Source of the DNA: Hymenopus coronatus
Lineage: Eukaryota > Arthropoda > Insecta > Mantodea > Hymenopodidae
Direction of reading: 5' to 3'
Length of the DNA: 64,000 nt
Assembly (NCBI GenBank): GCA_030762935.1
Contig: CM060895.1
Coordinates: 28,820,501-28,884,500, forward strand
Part shown: positions 45,346 to 57,225 of the stretch, one piece after another
How the letters are laid out: every line of letters starts with the position of its first letter
Numbering within the stretch: position 1 is the stretch's first letter
Program-made: the position numbers and the translations under genes
The notes under the pieces: model-generated
Told to the model about the DNA's origin: nothing
What the model saw: the letters and a program-made list of their open reading frames with translations, nothing else
Database searches by the model: none

Positions 45346-46530
45346 ATATATGGAGAAAGTCATAAAATAATGACTTCATGGGATAATAACCAAGTTAAAC
45401 TGGAATCGTAAAATCTGAGCTGTCAGCTATCTTAGCTCTTTGTCATCATAAGGGAGCTGGCAAAACTGATGTAAAATATACATTTATATCCTAGAGGTGT
45501 ACCTTAAGGTGTGCCCAATCCAAACAAATCAAATGTGGCTTCCTGTTTGAGATCTGGAATTAGTTGGGATTGAGCACAACCATAGGTATATCTCTAGGAT
45601 TTAAATATTCATTTTACTCTAGATTTGCCAGTTCCTCTATGAAGACCACACCACAGTTAAGATGGTTGAAAGCTTGGATTTTTACAGCTTATCATTAATA
45701 ACCAACACTGAAAAAGCTTCAGATCTTTATATTAATTAAAGATAGTTCTTATTGAAAGAATTCAAAATGTTTTTATGTTGCATTATCTAACCTGTCTCTG
45801 CCTCCATCTAAATTTAGAGAGCTCAAATTTGACATCAAGCCAGAATCAGTCATCTTGTCTAGTGAAATCTTGAGAAAACCTTACTCAGATTTATTTTGCT
45901 GATTAGGAATCTGTCCACCTGAATTCATCATGAAGAATTTCCCAAAAAATGTGAAATATGAAGGACCACCAGAATACAGAGTGTGACAGAAACAATAAGC
46001 AGGTTTGAATTAATCACTGTTTTGAATCTAGTGGATTGATTGTTGCAAATGTGTGGCAGGACTGTAGAGTAGGTCTTGGAAATGAGTTCGCCTCTCTGTC
46101 AGTAAGTCATGGATCACTGGTTAGTGAGGGAGTGTATTTGTGCATCAGAACCAATTTAATCATTCAAACCCTGAGAGTATTTTGATAGGAACTTAATCAA
46201 CATGATGCCCATCTAAGGATGCTATTCATTGTTGGGTGTAACATTGGCTTAGAGAAGATAGTGTCAAAAACCAATCAGTTCGGGCGATCTTTGTATGTAC
46301 AGAACAAGATATAGCATGAGTACAGGCATCTGTGGAACAGAGTCACAATGGTAAACAGTGCATTAAAAACAATGGTGGAATTCTAAAAGACATTGTATGC
46401 AACCTCCAAAGGCCTGTGATTTAAGAGGAATACATAAATATTAAAAATGTAAATATTTTTCATTTTGAAACCCACCTGTACATGACTCATTTACACCATG
46501 AAAAAATGTTTAGATGGTACTACATTTAAC
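45346..46530. other. unassigned intron sequence before FASN exon 2
   Basis: The stretch has a repeat-like look. No known protein motif or terminal structure was recognised. Confidence 0.35.
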
Positions 46531-46538
46531 TTTTTCAG

Positions 46539-46691
46539 ATAATCCTGATATTCCTCAGAGAACTGGTAAAATCCCTACTGTTAACAAGTTTGATGCAGGT
46601 TTCTTTGGTGTACACTACAAGCAAGCTCATGTTATGGAACCAACATGCCGAATTTTATTGGAAAAAAGTTTTGAAGCTATTTTAGATGCTG
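46539..46691 (+). CDS. FASN: Fatty acid synthase, second coding exon
   Basis: The 153-bp exon continues the ketoacyl synthase domain (residues 74-124). It contains NPDIPQRTGKIP, FDAGFFGVHYKQAHVMEP and LLEKSFEAILDAG, all standard blocks of animal FASN. The acceptor tttttcag lies at 46531-46538 and the donor is ctg|gtatgt; both junctions are phase 1. Joining to the previous exon gives an Asn codon across the splice. An element X relic begins within 50 bp of the donor. Confidence 0.93.
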
Positions 46692-46737
46692 GTATGTATA
46701 ATAAATTCTTACTTTGTCTAATACTAAGAGTGGTAGA

Positions 46738-48070
46738 GGAAGTTTTGTATTCTGCACAAATTTCAACACAGAGATTTCAATGGAAATACATGTTTTCATG
46801 GATTTAAGAAAAAAAAAAAATCTGCATGTGTGTGTGTGCACGCACATGTAGGTGTATAATCTTAAACACCACAATTAAAAATTTAAAAGTTGGTTGTTGC
46901 ACAACTGTTTATTTTCTTAAAAGGGGCTGTAATGATATAAAATACTATATATTTAAGATATTTACATGACAAAGAATACACATATCTTGAATTTTCTGCA
47001 AATAGCTATGAAGTCCTCATTCAGAATTACTTATTTATAATTAGTAAATGTAATAGAAAATTTAAGTAAAAAATGTAGATTTTATTAAACCATGCAATTT
47101 ATATCAAGTAAAATTTTTGTGGACTTAAATCATTTCCAGAGTATTCCTTTATTATTGGCTTGAATTTTCAAGAGTTTATACTTTTTACTTTCTCTTATGT
47201 GTATAGGGGAAGTATTATATTTCCTCAAAATTTCGATGTACAGATTTCACTGGAAAGATATGTTCCCCCCCTCCCCAAGTTAAGATAAATGGAACATTTT
47301 TCAGAAATTTTGATTTTCCCAAAAATGGCTCCTAACAGTTTTGATTAAAATATTTATAACAAAATTTTTTAACAAATTTAATATATACCTTGAAATTTCT
47401 GGGAATAGCCTATGAAGTACACTTAATTCTGATTGACTTTTGCATAACTGGTTAACTGCAAGAGACAGATAAAATCTTGGTAAAAGATGTGGATATTGTT
47501 AAAGCACACAATTTGTGTCAATTACTTTTTTAGGGGGGGGGAAGTTGTTAATTTTTTAAATATTCCTTGGTATTGGTTTGAATTTTCAAAAACTTATATA
47601 TCCTTTTCTTGAATGGGAAGCCATTATTCATTGTTAGAATAGAATTTGAAAAATATCACATAGCGACCAGTTCATAAAAGATTTGACTATCGCTTAAGCC
47701 TACTATATTCCCAGTAAACCTATCAGGAAATATAAAATAAAACAATTTTTACAAACGATTATCTCAGTTAACAACAAGTTAAGTTTTTATAATAACAGTT
47801 TGTTGAAGAATGACTAAAAGGTCATCAGCACATGAATTTTTTTTAAGCGATGTCTCTCTATATTTTTTGTTGTCATGTAAGAAGTATGAAATTTCAAAGC
47901 CATTCAAAATCTGACAATTACTGTAACCTGCTGTATCCTTTCCAAATCTAAAACAAAATGTGTAAATATGTAGCGAAGATTATCTCAATTATCAAGAAGT
48001 AAATAGAAAATAATCTTTTATAAGTAGAAGAACGAGTAGAGAAATTTGTGCAAATCCAAAATTTCAGATT
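46738..48070 (+). repeat. element X tandem relics in the 1.9-kb FASN intron
   Basis: Three degenerate pieces lie head to tail: 46738-47186 (from 'gcacaaatttcaacacagagattt' and a TG tract), 47187-47835 (new start 'tttttactttctcttatgtgtatag', internal deletion) and 47836-48070. They fill most of the intron between coding exons 2 and 3. Confidence 0.7.
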
Positions 48071-48552
48071 TTTCTCTTATTACACCATCAGTAAGTAATC
48101 TGCTTTGATTTTTTGCTAATCTGTATAAGTTGTATAAATTTTATCGGTGGTTCTTTTCCTTGGTTGGCACAGCATTTTTAAGTATGCCAGAATTCCTTCT
48201 GTTGTCTGTCACTAATTTTAGTGTTATGATCAGAGTTTAAGTTAGTATTTATCATTTTTAACTTGGTTTTGGTAAGAATAAAACATTTATGTAGTGGTAC
48301 TTTTCTTAATTTGCTCCTATATCCACAGATGTTTATGGAGATTATGAGCACTATTTGTTTCTAAGACTGCAGAAATAATGGTTCAAAATATGTACTCAGT
48401 ACAAATATATGTTGAAAGTAATAGGATACACTCATAATGATTTGAAAGTCAAGCACATTGAGACATCTAATGCTATTTCTTCATGGAAAATTCCAAAAAT
48501 GCAACCATAAGAAAGCAATACTAATATTACAAACATGACATTGTTTTTGCAG

Positions 48553-48726
48553 GTATTAATCCACAAGAACTGAAGGGCTCAAGAACAGGAGTTTTTATTG
48601 GTACGTGTTTTTATGAAACTATTAGGAACTCAATTTATAACTGCTTTGAGGTCAATGGCTTTGGTTTTACTGGATGCAATAGAGCCGTAGTTGCAAATTG
48701 GATCTCTTACAGTCTTGGACTTGTAG
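48553..48726 (+). CDS. FASN: Fatty acid synthase, third coding exon
   Basis: The 174-bp exon encodes residues 125-182. It contains INPQELKGSRTGVFIG, then a less typical TCFYETIRNSIYNCFEVNG and the conserved NGFGFTGC..A..AN.ISY block. The acceptor ttttgcag and donor gtag|gtaagc are phase 1. An internal gtacgt at 48601 is not used, because coding continues through it. The Arg usual before ISY is Trp here. The catalytic Cys of the ketoacyl synthase lies in the next exon, beyond the window. Confidence 0.92.
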
Positions 48727-49210
48727 GTAAGCTATCTATTTTATTTCTGAGTCCTACTTTATGTACTTGGTTGAAGATTTATTTCATAGGCAAAGAAAGT
48801 TTACATGATAGGAAAAATGCACATTATTTTTGGAATTTCTTTCGAGCTTTTAAAATGAGGAATATTGCTTTTTGAGAAATAGATTTTTGGTTGTTGCATA
48901 GGGTGCACTCTTCTGTAAACGCGGATAAACAATCATTTTTCTGTGCTTTTATACATTATATATAGGTTATATATGTGTATAACTATTAATGTCAAAACTT
49001 ATACTCTAGAAATGTGAATAGAATGCTTAATATATTTTAACATTACTTTCATTATATACCAATATATACAAATGCATTAAATTTATTTTAAAAAGCCATA
49101 ATAATCCAACAAAAATATGAAGGTGCATAGCCATGTTACCAGGATAAAACAAAATTATTCCAAAATTATAAGATAAAACAGGTAACAAATGAAATGTGTG
49201 TGTGGGTGTG
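48727..49210 (+). other. FASN: start of the next FASN intron
   Basis: It begins gtaagc at 48727. Up to 49210 there is AT-rich sequence without a recognised element; transposons fill the rest of the window. Confidence 0.6.
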
Positions 49211-49212
49211 TA

Positions 49213-50380
49213 CACGAGGGTTGAATAAAAAGTAATACCTCCATCTTCGTAACTCTTCAACAGATGGCAGCATTGGTATGGGGCAGGTACTGGATTGTTC
49301 TGTAGCCTCTTCTCTACCGCTCCAGTTGGCGGGAAGACTTAACATTGAACGGTTGTGTTGTTACAGTAAAATTTGTAACCCTGTGCAGATGCTCAGTCAA
49401 TGCGATATAAGCAATGTGCAATTATTGAATTTTTGACAGCAGAAGGTGTCACCTCAAAGGAGATTCATCAAAGAATGAAAGCAGTTTATGGTGATTTTGT
49501 TAATGTAAATACTGTGTGGCGTTGGGCGAGTAAGTTTAAAGGTGTTGAGGTAGGAACATCTGATTTGCATGACAAACAAAGAGTTGGGCGTCCTGTGACA
49601 GCAAACACAGAGTTTCACAAACAAAATGTTGACAGATTGATTCAGGACAATCGTGGTATCAGTCAGAGAGAAATTGCTAGCACAATTGGCTTTACACAAG
49701 TACGTGTGGGTCACATTATTGCTTTGCTTGGATATCAGAAGATCTGTACACGATAGGTACCCCAGATTCTGACTCCTGAATTGAAAGCGCACAGACTTGA
49801 AATTTGCCAGGAACTCCTCTCGCATTACGATAATGAAGGTGATGCCTTTCTCCATTCAATTGTGACAGGAGACAAAATGTCAGTCTATGGAATATCGACA
49901 CAAAGACTCGGCCCAGAAAAAGAAATTCAAGATGCAGCCCTCAGCTGGAAGAATCATGGCCACAGTGTTCTGGGATGCAGATGGTGTTATTATCCATGTT
50001 GATTTCCTTGATTGTGGAACAAAAATAAATTCAGAGCGTAACATCACAATGCTGCAAACTCTGAAATGATGGCTAACAAGGGTCCGAAAGAAAAAGGCAA
50101 ATGTTTTCCTGCAGCATGACAATGCTGAACCATACACTTCACATGCCACCACAGCAGAACTTTAGAGACTGAATCTCACCACCATACGGAATCCTCCTTA
50201 CAGTCCAGATTTATTGTCGTCTGACTTCCATCTGTTCCCGATAATGAAAGACGATCTGTGGGGACATCATTATACTTCTGATGAAGATGTTGAGAGAACT
50301 GTGAGACTGTGGTTGCAGAAACAGAATGTTGACTTCTTCTATGATAAGTTTCCAGAAAGTTTGTTACGTCATTTTGCTAG
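49213..50380 (+). mobile_element. mariner transposon, 3'-truncated
   Basis: The left terminal repeat begins CGAGGGTTGAATAAAAAG at 49215. The transposase follows on the + strand from 49400 to about 50380 and stops without a right terminal repeat. It belongs to a different mariner subfamily from the copies at 16341 and 57226. Confidence 0.8.
49400..50380 (+). pseudogene. mariner transposase, frameshifted
   Basis: MRYKQCAIIEFLTAEGVTSK starts the HTH region (49400-49756). IVTGDKM (Glu after the first Asp lost) is at 49855. Then, in changed frames, come the second-Asp block (LQHDNAEPYTS, 50105, Asp kept) and YSPDLLSSDFHLFP (50200). There is a TAG stop at 49754, and later frame changes. Confidence 0.8.
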
Positions 50381-50690
50381 AGAGTTATATTTTCTCTTTC
50401 TGTATTGCTGACTATTTTATCTTCCATCTTCTCCATGCCAAGTTGCATTTTTTCCATCTTCTCCACTGCAGTTTGCATTCTGTTTTTTTTTTCTTCTTTT
50501 ATACCTTTCATTTCAGTCTTCATTTCTGTCTGCACTTTCTCTAATGAGGAATTCACTGTCATTATTTCACTTCCCATCCTAATCATTTCTACCTTTATTT
50601 CCTTAATTTCGGCCAACAAACTTTTAACGATTTCCTCCAGCTCGTTGTGAAAATCACACTCCTGACACCAGTGTAAAAAATATGTTTATT
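50381..50690 (-). pseudogene. coiled-coil ORF1/Gag-like fragment
   Basis: An open minus-strand frame (50377-50619) encodes a Glu/Lys/Met-rich heptad sequence: EIKEIKVEMIRMG, VQTEMKTEMKGIKEEKK, EKMEKMQLGMEKMED. It looks like the coiled coil of a retroelement ORF1 or Gag-like protein. Composition alone cannot decide which family. Confidence 0.45.
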
Positions 50691-50806
50691 GCCAAAAATT
50701 GTTTACAATAACAGTCTTTGATTCATTGTGTACTTCACTAGATAAAATAGAAATAAAAACATAGATTACACTCAAACTTCACTCTTGAAATATAGTAACT
50801 TATTTT

Positions 50807-50842
50807 GGACATGTTTCGGTGGCTGTTGCCATCATTTTCAAC
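50807..50842 (-). ncRNA. hammerhead-like fold in PLE 3, weak stem I
   Basis: Minus strand: core UUGAAAA (U3-A8), extra U, 6-bp stem II with one A-C mismatch (50818-50833, 4-base loop), then GAAAC-AU-GUC. Stem I shows only one pair next to the core, so this copy is probably inactive. Confidence 0.5.
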
Positions 50843-51156
50843 GGAGATTCACTGATGAACTCGTGGTAGCGGCCTGTGGAGGTCTCTCTTCTGTATAGAT
50901 GAATTTTGAGAGGAATCCATTTGTTTGTGGTATGTCAAAATTTATGACTTTGTTTTTTTTTTTTTTTTTTTAAATTAATATATTTTCCCAAACTGTTAAT
51001 CCAAGTGGATTCTGCACTAATTTTAATAACTTGGGCTCACTGTGAAAATTATGGTTTTGAGTCCAAAAATTATGTGCTACAGCTGAATTATCTGTCTGTT
51101 TATATTTTAAATATCTCATGTGTCCATGTGTCCAATGTTTCATTTTGTTTTTCCTA

Positions 51157-52467
51157 CGAGGGGCATACTGAAAGTCATGAGCAACACTGTTTTACAATCT
51201 TAATATTTATTTTTAAGCCAAACCAAATACATCATCATGATCTACAGACTTTCTTTCACTTTTCGACATAGTCTCCATTGTTTTGCACACATTTTTCCCA
51301 TCGTTCTACAAGTTTGAAAATGCCCTTGTGATAGAACTCCGTTCCAGCTGCCCGCAGACCCTGACGCACTGCTTTCCGAATATCCTCCAGCGTCTCGTAG
51401 CGTTGGCCACGCATCTGCTCCTTCACAGAACCGAAAAGATGGTAGTCGGAGGGTGCCAAGTCGGGACTGTAGGGAGGATGTGGAAGAGTTTCCCACCCTA
51501 ATGCCCTGATCTTCTCCATAGTGGCACGGGCAGTATGCGGACGCGCATTATTCTGTTGAAGGATGATCCTCTTTCCAGGGCATTTATCACGCAAAGCCCG
51601 ATGGAGCTTCAGAAGTGTCTTGATGTAGCGGGCAGAATTTATGGTTTGTCCAGGTACAAGAAAGTACCCCAGAATGCAACCTTGTGCATCCCCAAAGACA
51701 CTTCCCATAACTTTTCCTACAGACTGCACTGTCTTTGCGTTCTTCTTCGATGGTGAGTTCAAGTGGTGCCATTCCATACTCTGACGTTTCGTTTCTGGCT
51801 CATAGTGATGGAACCAGCTCTCATCTCTAGTCATAATACACGTCAAAAATTCATCACCTTCATTATGAAATCTCTGAAGAAGGTTTTGTGCAATGGTTCT
51901 TCTCTGAAGTTTGTGGTCTTCAGTCAATAAACGGGGGACCCAACGGGCACAGACCTTTCGATAACCCAAGCTGTGGATCATTTCTTGCACTGCACTATGT
52001 CCTATTCCAAGTTGCGCAGCAATTTCATTCACAGTGAAACGCCTATCTCCTGTAATGAGCTCATCAACTCTTTCCTTGTTGCGTTCTGTAGAGGCAGTTT
52101 GAGGACGCCTGCTACGAGGTGCATTTTGCAGACTCGTGTTTCCATCTTTGAAATGTTTCACCTATCTTCTAACACTGCTGGCACCCATGCAGACACCTCC
52201 ATACGCACGTTGAAGTCTGAGATGAATTTCAGGAGCAGATTTTCCTTCTTTCACAAGGAATTCAATGACAGCATGCTGTCGAAACGAAACATCAATGTCA
52301 GCCATTTTTCAAACACCGTCTGTGGTCACGTGATAGAAGCTAATGACGTCACAATATGTCAACATGTGGCTTAAAGTCTGTAGATTACGATCCTGCAATT
52401 CGTTTCGTTACATTGTTGAAATTTAAATTTTTACAATGGGTTGCTCGTGACTTTCAGTATGCCCTTG
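51157..52467 (-). mobile_element. mariner DNA transposon, nearly full length
   Basis: The left terminal repeat is GGGGCATACTGAAAGTCATG and the right end is its near inverse. The left TA is intact (51155-51156); the right one has mutated. It lies in the linker region of PLE 3. The transposase is almost intact. Confidence 0.9.
51256..52305 (-). pseudogene. mariner transposase with a single premature stop
   Basis: The minus strand starts MADIDVSFRQHAVIEFL at 52305 and runs 349 codons to the stop at 51256, the normal mariner length. Only one in-frame stop, TAG at 52162-52164, interrupts it (Trp expected), leaving a 301-codon frame after it. Triad: MTRDESW (Asp kept), QQNNARPHTA (second Asp is Asn) and YSPDLAPSDYHLF (Asp kept). 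Recently active but now catalytically dead. Confidence 0.9.
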
Positions 52468-52869
52468 CAGCTGATTTCATGTATCCCTAATTGTTTCAAT
52501 GGGGGGGTTTTATCTTTTGTGTTTGTATGGAGGAAGTTTTTTAAATTGTGCTTATTAACTGGGGCTAAGTTGGTGTTCCATTTTTATTTTTTTAAAATCT
52601 TTTGAAATATTTGGTGTGCCAAAGGGTGGTAAGTGAATTTTTTGTAGCTGGTTTCTGCTTTCATTCTTTTTAGAGTGCTCATTTTTTTACTACTCTCAGG
52701 GGCTCACCTTGGTGAGTACGGGGAGTAGCACCCCCAAGGTGCCTGAACTACCTAGTGTTCGGGGGTATAACCGGATCACTCTGCTTCCTGGGGACATAAA
52801 TAAGGAAGCCTGATCCTCTAGGTTGGGGGTTAAGCATTAAGTTGACAACCTAATCTTATAAAAATACTA

Positions 52870-53600
52870 TTGTTACCTGCAAAAAAGCCTCGGAATGATT
52901 TAATATTGGCGACCTGGAACATAAGGACAATGCTGAAACCTGAGAAAATGAAAGAAATAGCAAATGAAGTATTAAAATATAAATTAGATGTAGTAGCGCT
53001 CCAAGATATAAGATGGGCAGGGGAAGGTAGAATAGATAAGAAAGAATACACAGTATTATATAGTGGACCTAAAAAAGCTGGACCTAATGGTACAGGATTT
53101 ATTTCAAAGGAGATCAAAAAGAGTCTAATAGAATTTAAATCAATTAGTGAACGAATCTGTAAAAGACGCCTTAAAGGTAAATTCAGATATATAACTATAT
53201 TATCCATATATGCACCTACAGAAGAGAAAGAAGAGATAGAAAAGGAAGAGTTTTATGAAAATTTAGCAAATGCATGTAATTCAGTAGGAACTTATGATAC
53301 ATTGGTGATACTAGGAGATTTTAATGCACAAGTGGGAAAAGAAGACTATTTAAATGGATTGGCAGGGAAACATACACTACATTAAATAAGTAATGAAAAT
53401 GGTAATCTACTTGGACAATTCGCAGTTAGAAATATTATGATTATTAAAAGTACATGCTTCCCTCACAAAGAAATACATAAAGGAACATGGAAAATGCCAG
53501 GCTCAGATATAGTAAATCAAATTGATCATGTGCTAATTAAAGCAAGACATACATCTTCAATTATAAACATAAGAAGTTGTAGAGGCTCAAAATTGTGATT
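52870..53600 (+). pseudogene. RTE LINE endonuclease
   Basis: The open frame to 53385 has TWNIRTM (Asn of the AP-endonuclease fold), LQDIRWAGEG (usual LQEIRW; catalytic Glu is Asp), ILSIYAPTEEK and LGDFNAQVG (Asp/Asn pair). Beyond 53385 the frame is broken, but IDHVLI-like sequence near 53520 keeps the final Asp-His. This enzyme nicks DNA to prime reverse transcription. Confidence 0.85.
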
Positions 53601-54354
53601 CGGATCTCTTTTTGGTTAAAGTGAGAATGAGAATAGGAATAAAGAAAATAGAGTGAGTTCAGGAGAATAAACATTTTTGATGGGATAGAGAAAAAATAAA
53701 AGATAAAGAAGAATAAAAGAAATATCAAAAGTTAATGAGCAGCAAATTAAATGAAAAAGGAACAGAAGAAGGTATAGAAGAACAATGGGAGATAATAAAG
53801 GAGATAGTTAAAGAGGTAGCAAAAATAAGTATAGGTGAAAAGAAAATGGAAAGAAACATAGAGTGGTATGGTAAAGGGTGTGAGCAAGCTATAGAAAAAA
53901 AGAACATGGCTAGGAAAAAAAATGCTCCAGAAAGAAACTAGAAATAACTATGAAGAATACTGCCAAAGAAGAAGACGCTAATAACATATGTAAGAAAAAG
54001 AAAAGAGAATATGGAAAATGCAAACCCAAGAAATAGAAACATTGAATCAACAGAGTGAGATAAAGAAATTCTATACGGCATTAAAGCAAATGAAACAAGG
54101 GAAACAGAATAAAATGAAAGACTGTCTAAGCAAGGGAGGTAATGTTCTTGGAGAAGATAAAGATATACTGGAAAGATGGACTGAGTACTGCAAGGAATTG
54201 TTAAATAAACAGCAAACAATAGATAATCTGGAACAAGGAGAGAACAAAAATGGAAATGAAGAAAGAATGGAAGAAGAAGAAGAAGAACCGGATATTTGGT
54301 ATGTTAAAATAGCAATACAGAGCCTAAAGGATAATAAAGCACCAGGAGAAGATG

Positions 54355-54357
<3 letters not shown>

Positions 54358-54411
<54 letters not shown>
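54358..54411. repeat. (AAT)n tail of the CR1/L2-like LINE
   Basis: About 18 near-perfect AAT units mark the 3' end of the minus-strand LINE. The run of Asn it gives in the + frame is an artefact. Confidence 0.95.
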
Positions 54412-54413
<2 letters not shown>

Positions 54414-57225
54414 TCTTTATTGCCTGTATACTTGAGGATACAAGTTATAAGCATGGTCAGTCAGTATTACATTATAAGTATTACAGTATAATTATTAGTT
54501 ACAAAACTATTTCATACAAACACACTTTCTCTCTCACACTCACACATGTAATCATTTGCCATGCGCACTCGCTCGCTCACTCACTCACACACACACCTCA
54601 GCTCAGAGTTCATCGAGTCTGTACGGAGGTTTGTTAACAAGGTATTTCTTTAGCTTAGCTTTAAAAGATTTAATTTGTAGAGTTTTAAATTCTATTGGGA
54701 GTTTATTATACAAAGTTGCTCCTATATTCATTGGATCTTTGTCAGAAAACTTTTTTGTATGTACAGATCTATATACATTACTCTGACTTCTAGTATTGTG
54801 CTTGTGCACCTCACAATGTCTTGTGATGTCTTTAGATCCATGTATTAGGAGTAGTACACGATATACATACAGTAATATTATTTTTAATATAATAATTGGA
54901 ATAATTTAAGGTGAAATTTATACAACAGTGTGAATTTCATTTTTTATAAATAACTCTCTGCATGGGTGGTCAGGTCTTACATTTGAAATTATCCTTATAC
55001 ATTTTTTTTGCAGTGTCAACACCCTATTCATATGCACTGTTGCAGCACCACCCCAGAGTTCTATACCATACAGTAAATGAGGATATATTACACCATAATA
55101 AATTGTGCGTAATATACTTGGGTTTTTAAGTCTAGAAAAATATCTTAACAAATATCCTCCTTTACTAATTTTATTACAGACGTGTTCAATATGTCTGTCC
55201 CATGTTAGATGTTTGTCGAATATTATGCCCAGAAAAGAGGTCTGATCGCTTTCAACAATATGTTCGTTACCTACTTTAGTTTTTAACTGCTCACTTTGTC
55301 TTTGGGAAATTGCAAAATTTAATATTTTAGTCTTACTTGTATTACATCCTAAGTTGTTGAAGTTGAAATAGTTCAGCAGCTGGGTTGTATCCACTTTTAT
55401 TTTTGCAGCAAGATCAACTATAGAAGTGTGCCAACATAACACAGTTGTGTCATCAGCATAAGACAACAATTTTGAGTTTGAAATACTAGGAATATCGTTA
55501 ATATATAGTATAAAAAGTAGAGGCCCAAGCACCGAACCCTGTGGGACTCCATATTGCACAATTCCCTCCTTAGACTTATGCATGCGTTTACAATTACCCT
55601 TATAACTTGGAATTTCTATGCACTGCCCTCGATCAGTTAGATAGGATGATATTAACTGTTCTGCCAATCCCCTTATTCCATAGTTGTTCAACTTCAGCAG
55701 TAATATTTTGTGGTCAACGCAATCAAAAGCTTTTGTAAGGTCAAGGAAAATACCAGCTACTTTATTCCTATCTTCTAGTCTAGTTATAATATCTCCAAGA
55801 AATTCAGTTGTGGCAGTAACAGTTGAGCGGTTCTTTCGAAAACCATGCTGTGTAGGTCTAACAACGTTATTATCAGCTAGAAACTTGTTTATCCTAACTA
55901 GTAGTATTTTTTCAAACAGCTTGGCTAATGTGGACGTTAACATGATTGGGCGATAGTTTGCTACTTGGGTTTTGTCTCCTTTTTTAAATATAGGGCGCAC
56001 TATACTTGTCTTCAAACAGTTTGGAAACTCCCCCTTTGCTATAGAGTAATTTATCAAATGTACCAATGGCATAGTTATTTCTTTTTTACATTGTTTTAAA
56101 CATTTAGGTGTTATTTCATCCCAACCACTAGATTGTTTATTATCGAATGTATTAATTTCTATTACTTCCTTTTCATCAGTTGGTTTTAAGTATATACTAC
56201 CCCTTATGCTTTGTGCTTTATTGCCAATTGGCAAAACCTTGTTTGCTTTGGGAGTTTTTGCTGCTGTAACATTTAAAAAGTGTTCATTAAAAATACTGCA
56301 TATAACATCTGGATTTTTCTCAATTTTACCATGATTATTTATCACAATATTTTCATTCTTTTTTAGTTTTAGTTTTACCTTGTTTATGATGTTCCAGGCA
56401 CGCTTAGTAATATTATCATAAGTATCTAATTGGTGTTTATATTGCAAAGTTTGGATTTCAACTAAATATTTACGAAAATCTTCTTTCAGTTTTTTATACC
56501 TATTTTTGTAATGTTCCCATCCTGTTGATTTGTACCATTCATATGCATCCTTCATTCTATTTCTCAAACATACTCCCTCAGCATTTAACTTCACCTTTTT
56601 ATTTTTACAAGCATTCTCCCTTTTTGTAATAATTGGACATGCTTCATTAAAATGTATGTTAAATGTTTTGTAAAAACTTTCCCACTTTGCGTTAACTCCT
56701 TCCACTGAGTACATCGTCTGCCATGCTTCATGTTCTAGTGCATATTTGAGTTTAGTAATATTTTCATCATGCGTTTTACGGTAACTAACAAACCCATTTT
56801 TTTCATCCATATTGACAGTGATGTTATCTATTTGAATGATTTGTGCATAATGGTCTGATAGATGATAGTTACCAACTTCTGATGAATACCCAGTTTTAAT
56901 GTTGGTAAATATATGATCAATAATGGTAGACGAGTGGGATGTTACTCTAGTTGGAGTGTTTATCACATCTTTTAGATCATATGTTTTTAAGCAGTCCATT
57001 AAATGTACATATTCCCTATTTCCAGCAGCCGAGTTAATATTTATGTCACCTAATACAATCAGATTTACATTGGTCTGCAGTACACTATTTAGTACACCCT
57101 CAAAAGATTCAATAAAATGTGTCACTGAGGTGCCTGGAGATCTGTACACTCCTATAATTACATAGACACATTCATCACAACATATCTTAATAGCAGTCAA
57201 TTCCATGACCATTTCAATACTCATA

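Larger units (their letters stand above)
20193..46538 (+). other. FASN: FASN intron between coding exons 1 and 2 (26.3 kb)
   Basis: Flanked by GT (20193) and AG (46538) with matching phase 1. It contains at least 15 transposon insertions in both orientations and nested several deep. No FASN-like exon is seen inside, and the protein is continuous across it, so no exon appears to be missing. Confidence 0.85.

Noticed and set aside
48601..48606. gtacgt as a splice donor in FASN exon 3
   Set aside because: Conserved ketoacyl synthase coding sequence continues without a break to the strong donor at 48727.
54357..54491. Poly-Asn protein stretch
   Set aside because: It is the (AAT)n tail of the minus-strand LINE read in the + frame.
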